Shown in pieces: positions 24,709 to 33,141 of a stretch of 48,479 nucleotides of DNA. A program made the translations under genes and the position numbers. Position 1 is the stretch's first letter; each line of letters starts with the position of its first letter. The stretch is from assembly GCF_001187535.1 (NCBI RefSeq), contig NZ_LFIO01000302.1, forward strand, positions 1-48,479, written 5' to 3'. A model generated the notes under the pieces. It searched no databases, was not told the DNA's origin, and worked only from the letters and a program-made list of their open reading frames with translations. The DNA comes from Rhizobium ecuadorense (GTDB taxonomy: Bacteria > Pseudomonadota > Alphaproteobacteria > Rhizobiales > Rhizobiaceae).

Positions 24709-26175
24709 ATGTCGATCGAGCCGATCGGTTTCATGGTGTTGCTGCTTGGCGTGCTCAGCATGCTCAACGGCGCGCGCTTTGCCGTCACCGTCCTTTGCCT
24801 TTCGACGCTGCTGGGAGCCGCAGCGGCTCTGCAACTGCCGGCGCTCGGCGGCAGCAGCATCCAGCCGAGCCATCTTCTGGTGCTCTTTCTCGTCATGACG
24901 GCCCTGCTGCGCCCGGTTCAGACGCAGGCGATGCTCGCCAGCATCGCCTATCCGGGGCCTGGCTTCTGGTTTGCCTGCTACATCCTGTTTTCCGTGGTCT
25001 CGTCCTTCTTCCTGCCCCGTATCTTTGCCGGCGCGACCCTCGTTTACTCCTCCGCCAGAGATCCCTCTGGGATGATGTCGACGGTAGCGGCTCCATTGGC
25101 CCCGGGTTCGTCCAATCTCAGCCAGTCCGTCTACCTGCTCGGCGACCTTGCCTGCTTCGCCGTCGTCGCCGGACTTGCCCGGCTCGGCTATGGCCGCTTC
25201 ATCGCCCAGCAGCTGATCGTGGCATCGATGGCGTGTTTTGCCTTCGCGCTGATCGACCTCGCAACCTTCCAGATCGGTCAGGCCCATGTGCTCGATCTCA
25301 TCAGAAATGCGAATTATACGATGCATACGGCCGAGACCATCCACGGCTTCAAGCGCATCGTCGGCCCCTTTCCCGAAGCGAGCATGTACGGCGCCGTCGC
25401 ACTGGCTTATTTCGCCTTCACGCTCATGCTTTGGCTGGAGCGAGTCCAAGGCCGTATGGCTGGGTTGGCAACGCTTCTGATCGGCCCCACCATCGTGCTC
25501 TGCACCTCGACAACCGCTTATGTCGCGGGCGCCTTTATTGTCTGTATGTTCGTGCTGTTCTCCCTGAAACGACTGATCGGCGGTCCCGCCACGACCCCGC
25601 ACGTGACTTTCCTTGTGATCACGCTGTTCTTCATCCCCTGCGCCATCACCGCGCTCAGCCTCGTCCCCGATGCATGGAATTCCATCGCCGGCCTCCTGAC
25701 CACCACCGTATCGGACAAGCTCCAATCGCAATCCGGCGAAGAGCGCACCGCTTGGAACACGCTGGCACTGATCGCATTCGTCGATACCGCCACGTTCGGC
25801 GCCGGACTGGGCACGGTTCGCGCCTCCAGTTTCATCGCCGCATTGCTGTCCAATGTCGGATTGACCGGCACCGCCCTGTTCGCCGTCTTCGTCTACAGCC
25901 TGGCGAGGGCAGCCGGCCGGTATAAATTTGGCGACCGCGAGACCCATGCGATCGGAATCGCCGCCGTGATGGCATCCATTGCACAGATCGGCTCCGCGGC
26001 GATATCAGGCAGCGGCACGGATCTTGGCTTGCTGTTCAGCACCTCGGCGGGGCTGGCCGCGGGCTGCCTGGCCGGACCTTATGTCCCGCGGCATCGGGCA
26101 GTCTCATCGCCTGCGAACCAGCGCCTGGAGGCATCGGCATCTCGTATGAGAGCGCCGATGTTTTCAACACGATGA
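24709..26175 (+). CDS. Polysaccharide polymerase (Wzy / ExoQ-like)
   Basis: A 488-residue membrane protein with about ten to twelve hydrophobic segments starting at residue 6 and a large loop near the middle, the usual form of O-antigen ligase/Wzy proteins. Sequence conservation in this family is poor, so the call rests on topology and position directly after the exporter. The C-terminal motif SGEERTAWNTLALIAFVDTA, followed by FGAGLGTVRASS, resembles the conserved GxGxG-type end of polymerase-ligases. It would join flipped repeat units at the periplasmic face. The 108 bases between it and the exporter hold nothing clear, and the ribosome-binding site is weak. Confidence 0.72.
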   Translation: MSIEPIGFMVLLLGVLSMLNGARFAVTVLCLSTLLGAAAALQLPALGGSSIQPSHLLVLFLVMTALLRPVQTQAMLASIAYPGPGFWFACYILFSVVSSFFLPRIFAGATLVYSSARDPSGMMSTVAAPLAPGSSNLSQSVYLLGDLACFAVVAGLARLGYGRFIAQQLIVASMACFAFALIDLATFQIGQAHVLDLIRNANYTMHTAETIHGFKRIVGPFPEASMYGAVALAYFAFTLMLWLERVQGRMAGLATLLIGPTIVLCTSTTAYVAGAFIVCMFVLFSLKRLIGGPATTPHVTFLVITLFFIPCAITALSLVPDAWNSIAGLLTTTVSDKLQSQSGEERTAWNTLALIAFVDTATFGAGLGTVRASSFIAALLSNVGLTGTALFAVFVYSLARAAGRYKFGDRETHAIGIAAVMASIAQIGSAAISGSGTDLGLLFSTSAGLAAGCLAGPYVPRHRAVSSPANQRLEASASRMRAPMFSTR

Positions 26176-26225
26176 CGCCCGCTCAGGACTTTCGTCGTGG
26201 ATGGCAGCCTGGCGCAGTCTCAATG

Positions 26226-26522
26226 TCAGCCTTGCTGGCGCTCGCTGGCGGCAGAGACATTGCCTGCAGAATTGCTCTCCCGCAGCCTGGCATTGCGCCG
26301 CAGGAGACCCGACAGGAAGACGCCCGTCAGATAGCCGATCTCCATCAGCACGAGGATAGCGATACCGGATCCGATCGCCGCAACCGCGGAGGACCCGTCC
26401 ACGAAAACCACGCCGCCCGAGCCGATGGCCACAAGGAATGCAAAGACTGCGAAAGCCCAGGCGCGGATGCAAGCACCGGCAGCTATCGAAATCACGGCGG
26501 CGATCAGCGCGGTGATCAGCAT
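26226..26522 (-). CDS. Small membrane protein of unknown function (copy A)
   Basis: A 98-residue protein with about three hydrophobic segments (residues 2-17, 23-42 and 49-74) and a basic, polar tail. It is clearly paralogous to the protein at 30996-31295: both have SIAAGA.IRA.AFA.FAFL at about residues 12-29 and LVLMEI/V.YL.G.F near 57-70. I do not recognise the family. AGAGG lies 7 bases before the ATG. It is encoded opposite to the plus-strand polysaccharide genes, between the polymerase and the GT8 gene. A small accessory role in the inner-membrane polymerase/co-polymerase complex is a guess from context. Confidence 0.7.
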   Translation of the reverse strand: MLITALIAAVISIAAGACIRAWAFAVFAFLVAIGSGGVVFVDGSSAVAAIGSGIAILVLMEIGYLTGVFLSGLLRRNARLRESNSAGNVSAASERQQG

Positions 26523-26818
26523 CCAAATACCTCTTCTGTCTGCGCCCCGGCTCCCACCGTTGTGCCAGGGAAGAAGACATCGAAACGCAGCCTCATCGCA
26601 GGCAGGGCATTCTTCATGGTGAATATCTCAACAATGAAACACACGAAAACCGCCGGCAGCCGGACGCCGATAAGCCAACGGCCGAGACTGCATCTCGGCA
26701 ATATATACCGGACTGGGCCTTCATACGACAGGCCCTTCGGCTCAATCAACAACAGTTCCCTCGACTTGGAAGGCGACAGCGATTCATGCCTGTTGCGGGC
26801 GATCGGAAGGGTGAGGAC

Positions 26819-27730
26819 ATGAACAATCAGTGCGTCGTCTACGTCACGGATGTCGAATATTCATTTCCGACTATTCTTTCGGCGCTTCAGGCTCGGAAAT
26901 TCGCAAGCCCTGCGACCGATGTCTGTGTCCTGATGTCGGAACATCTCGATAATTTCGAAGAGTTGAAAGCCCTGCTCGCAGCGAGCGGGGTCGACTTGAT
27001 TGATGCGACCGAAGCGCTGCAGGATTCGCTCGGCAAGCTCGACGGATCACATTTCCAGGGACGCATCAGCGTCAGCACCATGGCCAAGCTCGTCCTTTGC
27101 GAGATCCTGCCTGCCAACTATACCCAGATCATCTACCTCGATGGGGACACGCAGATCGTCAGCGATCTCGGCAGGCTCGAAAATGCCTTTGTACCCGAGG
27201 GCAGGTTTTTCGCGGCGCGCGACTACACGGCGATCCATGACTTCCTCGACACCGGAAAGAGCAGCCACTATTTCAACGCGGGGGTCTTGAAATTCCACCG
27301 CAACGGCTGGATCGGACAGGAGGCGCTTGAGCTTTTTGCTAGAAATCCCGAGGCCTGCGAGGGCAAGCATGATCAGGGCGCATTAAACTATGTCTGCGGT
27401 TCATCACTCATCCTCGTATCGAACCGCTGGAACTTCCCCAAACAGTTCCTTCATCTCGTCAACATGTCCTCCCTGTCGATCGTCCATTATATGGCGCATC
27501 CGAAGCCGTGGCACGGCACCTTCTTTCCCTGGACCGATAGGGAAAGCCAAGTCTATGTCGATCTGCGCAAAGCACATCCAATTTACCACTCGCTGTATCG
27601 CGGAATAAGCTTCGATCGTAAGCTCCTCTATAAATACCGGTCGATGCGGGCGCGCATCGAACACGCAATCGAGAAGGATGGATCCAGTCCGCGGGTCCAG
27701 AGCCTGCTGGTTGGCGATTACGCCGTGTGA
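26819..27730 (+). CDS. GT8-family glycosyltransferase
   Basis: A 303-residue retaining GT-A glycosyltransferase like bacterial galactosyl- and glucosyltransferases of LPS/EPS loci. The DxD metal site is YLDGDTQ (D108-G-D110); other family marks are HYFNAGVLKFHRNGW near 158 and the C-terminal VHYMAHPKPWHG near 220 that carries the second metal-binding His. The ATG at 26819 has GAGG 4-5 bases upstream and is preferred over the one at 26786. It is placed to extend the repeat unit or add a side chain. The 296-base gap upstream holds its promoter, divergent from the small membrane gene. Confidence 0.85.
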   Translation: MNNQCVVYVTDVEYSFPTILSALQARKFASPATDVCVLMSEHLDNFEELKALLAASGVDLIDATEALQDSLGKLDGSHFQGRISVSTMAKLVLCEILPANYTQIIYLDGDTQIVSDLGRLENAFVPEGRFFAARDYTAIHDFLDTGKSSHYFNAGVLKFHRNGWIGQEALELFARNPEACEGKHDQGALNYVCGSSLILVSNRWNFPKQFLHLVNMSSLSIVHYMAHPKPWHGTFFPWTDRESQVYVDLRKAHPIYHSLYRGISFDRKLLYKYRSMRARIEHAIEKDGSSPRVQSLLVGDYAV

Positions 27731-27831
27731 CGCGTGGTGAGCCTGGGGGTGAATATCGGCGTGACTGATCTCGGCATGGCAGTCGACCTTTTATTTGCAC
27801 GCGGAAGCGCAACGAATGTTCAGGACAGACT

Positions 27832-28854
27832 ATGAGTTATAAGGCTTCCGCCGCCAGTATCTCGCATTACACAAAAGCCCGCCTGCGCCGCTCGCTCAAG
27901 GCCCGGCAGGTTCGCTACGACCTGCTGCGCAGCGGGCTCAAGCAGGCGCGTCATGTCGTCATCTGCGTCATCCGCGACGAGGGCCACCGGCTGGCATTCT
28001 TCCTGCAGTATTATCGCGATCTCGGCTTCGAGCACTTCATCTGCATCGACAACGGCTCCACCGATGGCACGGCCGAATTGCTGTCCGGCTTCGACGATGT
28101 CTCCCTTCTCTCTGCCCACGGATCCTACAAGGCGGCGAGATTCGGGAATGATTGGATCAACGAAGTCATCAACCGGCACTGCCAGGAGAAATGGGTTCTC
28201 TATGTCGACGCCGACGAGTTCCTGGTCTATCCGCATTGCGACACACGGCCGATCGATCAGCTGACCGCCTATATCGGTTCCACCGGCGGTCGTTCGCTGC
28301 GCTCGGTGATGATCGACATGTACAGCCCGCATCCCGTTCTCGAAAACATATGCGAACCCGGTCGCAATCCGCTCGAGGTCTGCAATCTCTTCGACCGATC
28401 CGGCTACGTCGCGCATTTCGACGAACGCAACGGGACGATATGGATCAAGGGCGGCGTTCGCGGGCGGGTCTATTTCCACGACCGGCTCTGGGACGGCCCG
28501 GCGCTCAACAAGATACCTCTGGTCTATATCGAGGGTGAACGTCTTTTTCTCAAATCATCGCATCAGGTCTGGCCGCTCTCGCTGAATTTGGGCGACATGC
28601 GCGGGGCGCTCGGCGTATCCGGCGCGCTTCTGCATTTCAAGTTCCTGTCGAGCTTCGTGCACAAGGTTGCCGATGCGGCGCACCGGTCCCAACATACGGA
28701 AGAATATGCCGTATATTCCTCGAGCAGGGATATGGATGACTTCGTCTACGACGACACCGGCACCTACAGAAGCTGGAAGGATCTCTCCGATCACGGGCTC
28801 ATCCAGGGTGAAGGCTGGAAATACTGGAGGAATGCGTCGGAAAGCGAAGTCTAA
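27832..28854 (+). CDS. Glycosyltransferase, GT2/GT92-like
   Basis: A 340-residue protein with a GT-A core of the Glyco_tranf_2_4/GT92 kind: VVICVIRDEGHRLAFFLQYY (about 42-61), FICIDNGSTDGTAELL and the metal-binding DADEF (D126, D128). Such enzymes act in capsule and EPS side-chain assembly in many alphaproteobacteria. The N-terminal 40 residues are very basic, which may anchor it to the membrane surface. It follows the GT8 gene by about 100 bases. Its stop codon lies inside the start of a RIME-type repeat, and a strong bidirectional terminator follows at 29016. Confidence 0.8.
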   Translation: MSYKASAASISHYTKARLRRSLKARQVRYDLLRSGLKQARHVVICVIRDEGHRLAFFLQYYRDLGFEHFICIDNGSTDGTAELLSGFDDVSLLSAHGSYKAARFGNDWINEVINRHCQEKWVLYVDADEFLVYPHCDTRPIDQLTAYIGSTGGRSLRSVMIDMYSPHPVLENICEPGRNPLEVCNLFDRSGYVAHFDERNGTIWIKGGVRGRVYFHDRLWDGPALNKIPLVYIEGERLFLKSSHQVWPLSLNLGDMRGALGVSGALLHFKFLSSFVHKVADAAHRSQHTEEYAVYSSSRDMDDFVYDDTGTYRSWKDLSDHGLIQGEGWKYWRNASESEV

Positions 28855-28983
28855 AGCGCGTCGCGATCTTTCAGATTCGCTCAATGCGCTTTAGCTCTTT
28901 ATTTTCTCGCATGTCGTTGCGGCAAAAGCGTTTCGCGCTTTGCCTGGGAAAACCGCTGCACAGTTTTGCGCGACATGCTTTAG
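28851..28983. repeat. Rhizobial RIME-type intergenic repeat
   Basis: Two nested palindromic units: CTAAAGCGC (28851-28859) pairs with GCGCTTTAG (28886-28894), and GCATGTCG (28909-28916) pairs with CGACATGC (28971-28978). The sequence between is close to the rhizobial intergenic mosaic elements found in many copies in Rhizobium genomes (TCGCGATCTTTCAGATTCGC, and AACCGCTGCAC near the end). An extra hairpin, GGCAAAAGCG/CGCTTTGCC (28921-28944), lies inside the second unit. The element overlaps the last codon of the upstream gene. Confidence 0.75.
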
Positions 28984-29015
28984 CGTCCGCCAGCCGCTCC
29001 CACCGCCGTCAAACA

Positions 29016-29040
29016 TAAAACCCGCCGGCGGCGGGTTTTA
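29016..29040. terminator. Bidirectional rho-independent terminator
   Basis: An 11-base perfect stem, TAAAACCCGCC (29016-29026) with GGCGGGTTTTA (29030-29040), and a GGC loop. The A and T runs flank the GC core on both sides, so it can stop transcripts from the glycosyltransferase gene on the plus strand and the regulator gene on the minus strand. Confidence 0.85.
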
Positions 29041-29080
29041 TTGAGACTTTCGCTGCCGCTTTCTTTAGTCGAGGCGCCCC

Positions 29081-29833
29081 TCAAGCAAGCGACTCCATAC
29101 CCTCGGCATAAGCTTCCAGCGCCTTCCGATTGAGAATACGGATTTTGCCCTGCGTGCCATCGACCACTTTGCTCTCACGCAAGCGCCGCAGGCACTGGTT
29201 GACCTTTTCGCGCGACGCCGGCAGCGTCGCCGCTAGGTCATGTTGGGAGATGATCAGTTCATCGCCGCTATGTTGCGCATCCACTTTGTACAAGGCAGAA
29301 AGGCGCAGCAGCATCCGGGCCAATCTCTGCCTTAGGCTCGATCCGGCGTTGGAAATGATCCGCAGTTCGAGTTCGGAAACACGCGCCAGCGCCTTCGACA
29401 AGATCTTCACCTGAAATTGCGGATCGTTTGCACACAGGTCCCGCAGCAACCGACCATCGAAGTAGTGCAGTTCGCAGTCCGATGAGGCCCGATATTCCAG
29501 GCTGAGGGACTGCTTGCGCAGCACCTCCAATTCGCCGATCAAGCCGCCTTTCGGAATGATTTCCACAATGAACTCTCGTCCATCTGCAAGCGGCGTGCTT
29601 GCACTCACCATTCCGCGCTGGACGCGGGCGAACATGTCGACGGCATCACCGGCGCCGGCAATCACCTCACCGCGGCGAAACTTTCGAACACTCGAACGGT
29701 AAAACGGAAACTCGTGATCCAAATCTCCCCGGCCGCCGTATACAATACCGACTGGCTCGCAAGTAACCGCTTCGCCTATTCGAGCCGCGCCGCCTCCAGT
29801 CTTGTTATCTCTGATACCAATCGCCCCGTCCAT
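29081..29833 (-). CDS. Crp/Fnr-family transcriptional regulator (copy B)
   Basis: A 250-residue paralogue of the regulator at 18457-19194; roughly seven residues in ten are the same from about residue 45 on, and the recognition-helix segment LAATLPASREKVNQCLRRLR is identical, so both proteins should read the same DNA sites. The N-terminal 45 residues differ. As in copy A, the cAMP-contacting Arg-Ser of CRP is absent (GELEVLRKQSLSLEYRA). GGAG sits 8 bases before the ATG, the same spacing as copy A. It diverges from the degenerate transferase at 30287 across an AT-rich gap, reproducing the arrangement at 19195-19667. Confidence 0.82.
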   Translation of the reverse strand: MDGAIGIRDNKTGGGAARIGEAVTCEPVGIVYGGRGDLDHEFPFYRSSVRKFRRGEVIAGAGDAVDMFARVQRGMVSASTPLADGREFIVEIIPKGGLIGELEVLRKQSLSLEYRASSDCELHYFDGRLLRDLCANDPQFQVKILSKALARVSELELRIISNAGSSLRQRLARMLLRLSALYKVDAQHSGDELIISQHDLAATLPASREKVNQCLRRLRESKVVDGTQGKIRILNRKALEAYAEGMESLA

Positions 29834-30286
29834 ACACGCAGCTCCACGCAGACTAATTTATTTATTACTGTCAACAACATTCGTAATCCGTTAAATTAGA
29901 AAGTCAAATAGTAATAATATAAAAATCACCTTCTGAAATTATACATAAATTATGACGACTGCTCATATTTATATATAACAAAACCCATATCGAATTCTAC
30001 AGAATGCAGCGGAGGAAAGCTGCAATTGGATTTTTATACGATTTATGACAATTGTCTAATTACAGCATAAATTTACACAACAGAAGAACAGCCTCTGATC
30101 ACCACGTTAATATTAGTAACATTTTTCATATGTGCTTTACATTTCGAATAATACCTTAAATAACCGTAAGAAAAACTTTAGAGAATAAATAATTTATTCA
30201 CCAATATGACCTTGGTCACAGACATCAAACTTATATTAAAACAAGATTTGGCGGTTATTTCTGGGATTCGCCCAACGGAGACGCGG
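29834..30286. promoter_or_regulatory. AT-rich divergent control region B
   Basis: About 450 AT-rich bases between copy B of the regulator and the second transferase, equivalent to region A (19195-19667). The two regions are clearly alike only near the transferase, in the 34-base element at 30191-30224; the rest has diverged. No exact CRP or FNR palindrome was found. In-frame ATG at 30206 (MTLVTD) continues without a stop into the transferase frame. Confidence 0.5.
30191..30224 (+). promoter_or_regulatory. Conserved upstream element, second copy
   Basis: Partner of 19573-19606, matching it at 28 of 34 positions without gaps, 81 bases before the preferred transferase start. It contains the ATG of the MTLVTD hexacodon at 30206. 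Confidence 0.5.
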
Positions 30287-30937
30287 ATGGCGGGAAAAAA
30301 TCATGGCATCAACCAAACAGAACCTTGGCAGGATTGCGCCGGGGTGCAACAGCAAGGGGGTCCATTCAATACGTCAAAATCCCATAAGATCAGCAGAATT
30401 CTGAAGCGTGCATTGGACATCGCCATTGCGACGTCTCTCCTATTTCTTCTGTCGCCGATCCTTCTGTCGGTAGCAGTCATCATAGCGCTAAGCGATCGGG
30501 GCGCCGTTTTCAATTCCGACCGGCGGATCGGATATAGGGGAAAAGAGTTCGGTTGCCTGAAGTTTCGGACGACGGGAGCCGACGCTACAGCCGGCCTGCA
30601 TGTGACTGTCGTCGGCGACATGCTGACGCGATCGAACCTCGACAAGCTTCCGCTATTGATCAACGTGCTGCTCGGGCAAATGAGCCTCGTCGGGCCTCGC
30701 GCTACTACCAAAGAAGAGCTGCCGCGTTACGGCGAACATGCCGCTGCCTATATCGCGGTCCGTCCTGGCCTGACCGGCCATTGGCAGATCGGCGAACGCG
30801 TCGGTTATCAGAACAGCGTTTCCCGCGACGTGGAGTATCTGCGCAAATGGACACTCGCGTTGGATTTCGTAATCATGGCAAAGACTTTGGCAGCCCTGCT
30901 TTCCCGGCATGCCTTATTGCCCAAAATGGACGCGTAG
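30287..30937 (+). CDS. Degenerate phosphoglycosyl transferase (copy B, probable pseudoenzyme)
   Basis: A 216-residue paralogue of the transferase at 19668. The membrane helix (about 41-62), KFRT, PRYGEH and RPGLTGHWQ are kept. Compared with copy A it lacks about 24 residues between FRT and VVGD, which removes KDDPRIT; the catalytic dyad Asp-Glu has become Asp-Lys (SNLDKLPL, D119 K120); and the PRP motif is PRA (137-139). The frame is intact, so it is translated but probably inactive as a transferase. GGAG 6 bases before the ATG at 30287 supports the start; an in-frame ATG at 30206 would add 27 residues. A regulatory or decoy role is possible, as is simple decay. Confidence 0.78.
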   Translation: MAGKNHGINQTEPWQDCAGVQQQGGPFNTSKSHKISRILKRALDIAIATSLLFLLSPILLSVAVIIALSDRGAVFNSDRRIGYRGKEFGCLKFRTTGADATAGLHVTVVGDMLTRSNLDKLPLLINVLLGQMSLVGPRATTKEELPRYGEHAAAYIAVRPGLTGHWQIGERVGYQNSVSRDVEYLRKWTLALDFVIMAKTLAALLSRHALLPKMDA

Positions 30938-30995
30938 GGTCGCTCCGTTTCCCCAACAGTTCGCAGAGGCCGCATCCTGCCTCCTCCCCACGGCA

Positions 30996-31295
30996 TTATC
31001 CGTGGGGACGCTTGCCGGTCATAGGTGAGCGCTCTGTGAGCAAGTTCTTTCTCCGGCGCCTTTGGATATGCCCCCACAAAGAATAGGCAAATAGACCCGC
31101 CAGATAACTTACTTCCATCAGCACAAGCGCTTCGAGGCAGTAGACGATCGCTTCCGAAAAGGAAGAACCTTTCAGCAGGATCACGGCCCCCCAGGCGACG
31201 ACCAGCAGAAAAGCAAAGATTGCAAAGGCCGAGGCGCGGATGGTCGCTCCGGCGGCGATGGAGACGGCAACCACGATAAACGCGCTCTTCAGCAT
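30996..31295 (-). CDS. Small membrane protein of unknown function (copy B)
   Basis: A 99-residue paralogue of the protein at 26226-26522 with the same three hydrophobic segments and a more basic tail (IQRRRRKN). Conserved stretches are VSIAAGATIRASAFAIFAFL and ALVLMEVSYLAGLF. AGGAG lies 7 bases before the ATG. It converges on the degenerate transferase, 58 bases past its stop. That both copies lie in the same polysaccharide locus suggests a locus-specific function; none is known to me. Confidence 0.7.
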   Translation of the reverse strand: MLKSAFIVVAVSIAAGATIRASAFAIFAFLLVVAWGAVILLKGSSFSEAIVYCLEALVLMEVSYLAGLFAYSLWGHIQRRRRKNLLTERSPMTGKRPHG

Positions 31296-31778
31296 TAGTC
31301 TGCTCCTCTCTCCACACCTCCTTCAAGCCGTCGCCTGCCCTCAATGACATGACAAAAACCCAAAGTCGAAACGAAGTCCGATCAAAGTATTTTATCGACT
31401 ACCGTTAAAATATTGCTAAGATCCCCTCAGTAAGCCGAACAACCCGACCGCAGAATATTCGGCTATTCATCCGACAGAGTCGCTCTATCATCCAAAACAA
31501 AGAGATGCTTGGCGCACGCCGGAAGATTTAATACAGGTCATCAGGGCGCCTATGCAGCGCGATGATCCAATGGCACTTATCATCCCAGCACGAGATGGCG
31601 ACGACGTCGATGACGCAAGGCTGGTCCACGCCCAGCCTTCGCGACAGGCGGATATTTTTCCCCGGCAATCGACCACGGCTCAACGAATCAGAACTCGCTG
31701 GTGACTGGCAAGCCCTGCTGATGTCCGTCGGGGTAAGGCACGATGGGATCGCCGGCGTCGGGACCGGTATCGATAAGC
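31296..31778. other. Intergenic region, no gene called
   Basis: About 480 bases between the small membrane gene and the acyltransferase, which transcribes towards it. The left part (31380-31480) is AT-rich and may hold the promoter of the small gene. The right part has open frames on both strands, for example ending in CVIDVVAISCWDDKCHWIIA on the minus strand (stop near 31528) without a start codon; it may be a gene remnant, but I recognise no family. Confidence 0.4.
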
Positions 31779-32888
31779 CTATTTGGCGACTGCGGCGGCC
31801 AATTGCCGTTTTGCACCACGCTTGAGACTGAGGTTTTCAAGCCAGGTGACCTGTTTCCTCAATTTCAACGCCGGCTTTTCGATGAATCTCCACGAGAAGG
31901 CGGCAAAGCAGGTGGCAACGATGCTGCAGACAATACCATTCAACCACCAGTTATGCGCCCAAGGCCCGAGCGCCACGAACGCCTGTTGAATGGGATAGCC
32001 ATAGAGGAAGACGCCGTAGGAATAGTCGGCCCCGCTGAGAATGCCGAGCTTGCGGGGCGAGGTCAGGCCGAGAAAGACGGTGACATATCCGATTGCCGGA
32101 ATGGCAATGAAATCTCCAAAGGAACTAAACCAGTAGGCCCATAATATGGTTGCCACCGAGGCAAGGAATATTCTCACATCCCACAGAACCTTGTCCCTAT
32201 AGAGATAGAAGGTCACCCCTACGAGAAACGCACAGATGAGCAGGTTGCCCGACGCGGTGGTCGGCATTATTGCCCAATCGCTCTCATGTTTCCAATACCT
32301 TGCCATACCGAAGCTGATGATCAAAGCCGGCGTTGCGACAAGGGCGATCACCCGCCGCCTGACCACGCCGAGCAGAAACAGCGCGGCGATCGCGGCATAG
32401 CACTCAAGCTCGAAGGGCACCGTCCAGAGCTGCCCATTCACCATCGCGGCGTCGGGATTATCCAGGAATACGCCGGGCAGATTGAAGTGGATGTGGCCCG
32501 TGACATTCAGCAAATAGGTAAAGAATTGAGGATCGGTGAAATAGTCACTGAGGTCATACTCTGTATAGATCGCTCCGAGTATAAAGGCAGCCAGCAATAC
32601 CTCCACCGCAAGGGCAGGGTAGATCCGGATAAATCGGTTCCCGAGAAAGGAGATCAATGTCTTCGACCGTTCAAGACTGCCGGCCACCAGGAATCCGCTC
32701 AGAACGAAGAACATGGGCAGCACTGATTTGATGACTGGACGGAAAGGTGACTCCCAGAGAAACAGATCATCGCCGTACGTGACGCGGGCCGTATGTATCC
32801 AAAGCACTGAAAAGGCTAACAGCAATCGCATATAATCGAATCCTGTCGGTCGCCCTTTTGCTAGATCAAGCTTTTCGCCGAGAAACAT
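31779..32888 (-). CDS. Acyltransferase-3 family membrane O-acyltransferase
   Basis: A 369-residue membrane protein of the acyltransferase-3 (OafA/NodX/ExoZ) family with about ten hydrophobic segments. The conserved N-terminal FDYMRLLLAFSVLWIHT supplies the catalytic His near residue 33; the R-x10-H-type loop follows in FVLSGFLVAGSLERS and FLGNRFIRIYPAL. Such proteins add acetyl or succinyl groups to polysaccharides, so it may decorate the product of this locus, although it stands apart and is transcribed alone. The ATG at 32888 starts the conserved region; the frame is open to 32999. It diverges from the glucose dehydrogenase gene. Confidence 0.82.
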   Translation of the reverse strand: MFLGEKLDLAKGRPTGFDYMRLLLAFSVLWIHTARVTYGDDLFLWESPFRPVIKSVLPMFFVLSGFLVAGSLERSKTLISFLGNRFIRIYPALAVEVLLAAFILGAIYTEYDLSDYFTDPQFFTYLLNVTGHIHFNLPGVFLDNPDAAMVNGQLWTVPFELECYAAIAALFLLGVVRRRVIALVATPALIISFGMARYWKHESDWAIMPTTASGNLLICAFLVGVTFYLYRDKVLWDVRIFLASVATILWAYWFSSFGDFIAIPAIGYVTVFLGLTSPRKLGILSGADYSYGVFLYGYPIQQAFVALGPWAHNWWLNGIVCSIVATCFAAFSWRFIEKPALKLRKQVTWLENLSLKRGAKRQLAAAVAK

Positions 32889-33141
32889 CTGTGGCCCTTT
32901 CAGAAGTATTGACACGAATTGGAATGGTAAGCTGTTGCCGCAGAGCGGCGGCGGCATCATTGCCAGGTCGGGGCCGCGTGTCAGTGACCAGAGGTACATC
33001 AGGAAAAAATTGAACGAGAGAGCGCCCTCTCCCGAAGACGAGACCGCTGACCGTCAACCCAATGGCCCTGCGCTTCCCGAGGCGCCATGCGACGGTCGGC
33101 GTTGGACCAGACGATCGGGCGGCGGATTGGATGAGGAAACT

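Noticed and set aside
24648..25925. Plus-strand frame starting MPLFGKSDASAARPP before the polymerase gene
   Set aside because: After the first 20 or so codons it is an out-of-frame reading of the polymerase gene; its translation is Arg/Pro-rich with no membrane segments.
23989..25947. Open frame of about 652 codons on the minus strand opposite the export protein and polymerase genes
   Set aside because: Low-complexity, Arg/Gly/Asp/Glu-rich translation typical of an antisense shadow; it spans two well-supported genes.
29834..30286. Possible phage attachment or insertion-sequence footprint suggested by the AT-rich composition
   Set aside because: No target-site duplication, terminal inverted repeat, tRNA or transposase/integrase fragment is visible; the matching AT-rich gap at 19195-19667 points to a regulatory region.
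31562..31825. Open frame of 87 codons before the acyltransferase end
   Set aside because: No ribosome-binding site or known family, and it runs into the 3' end of the acyltransferase gene.
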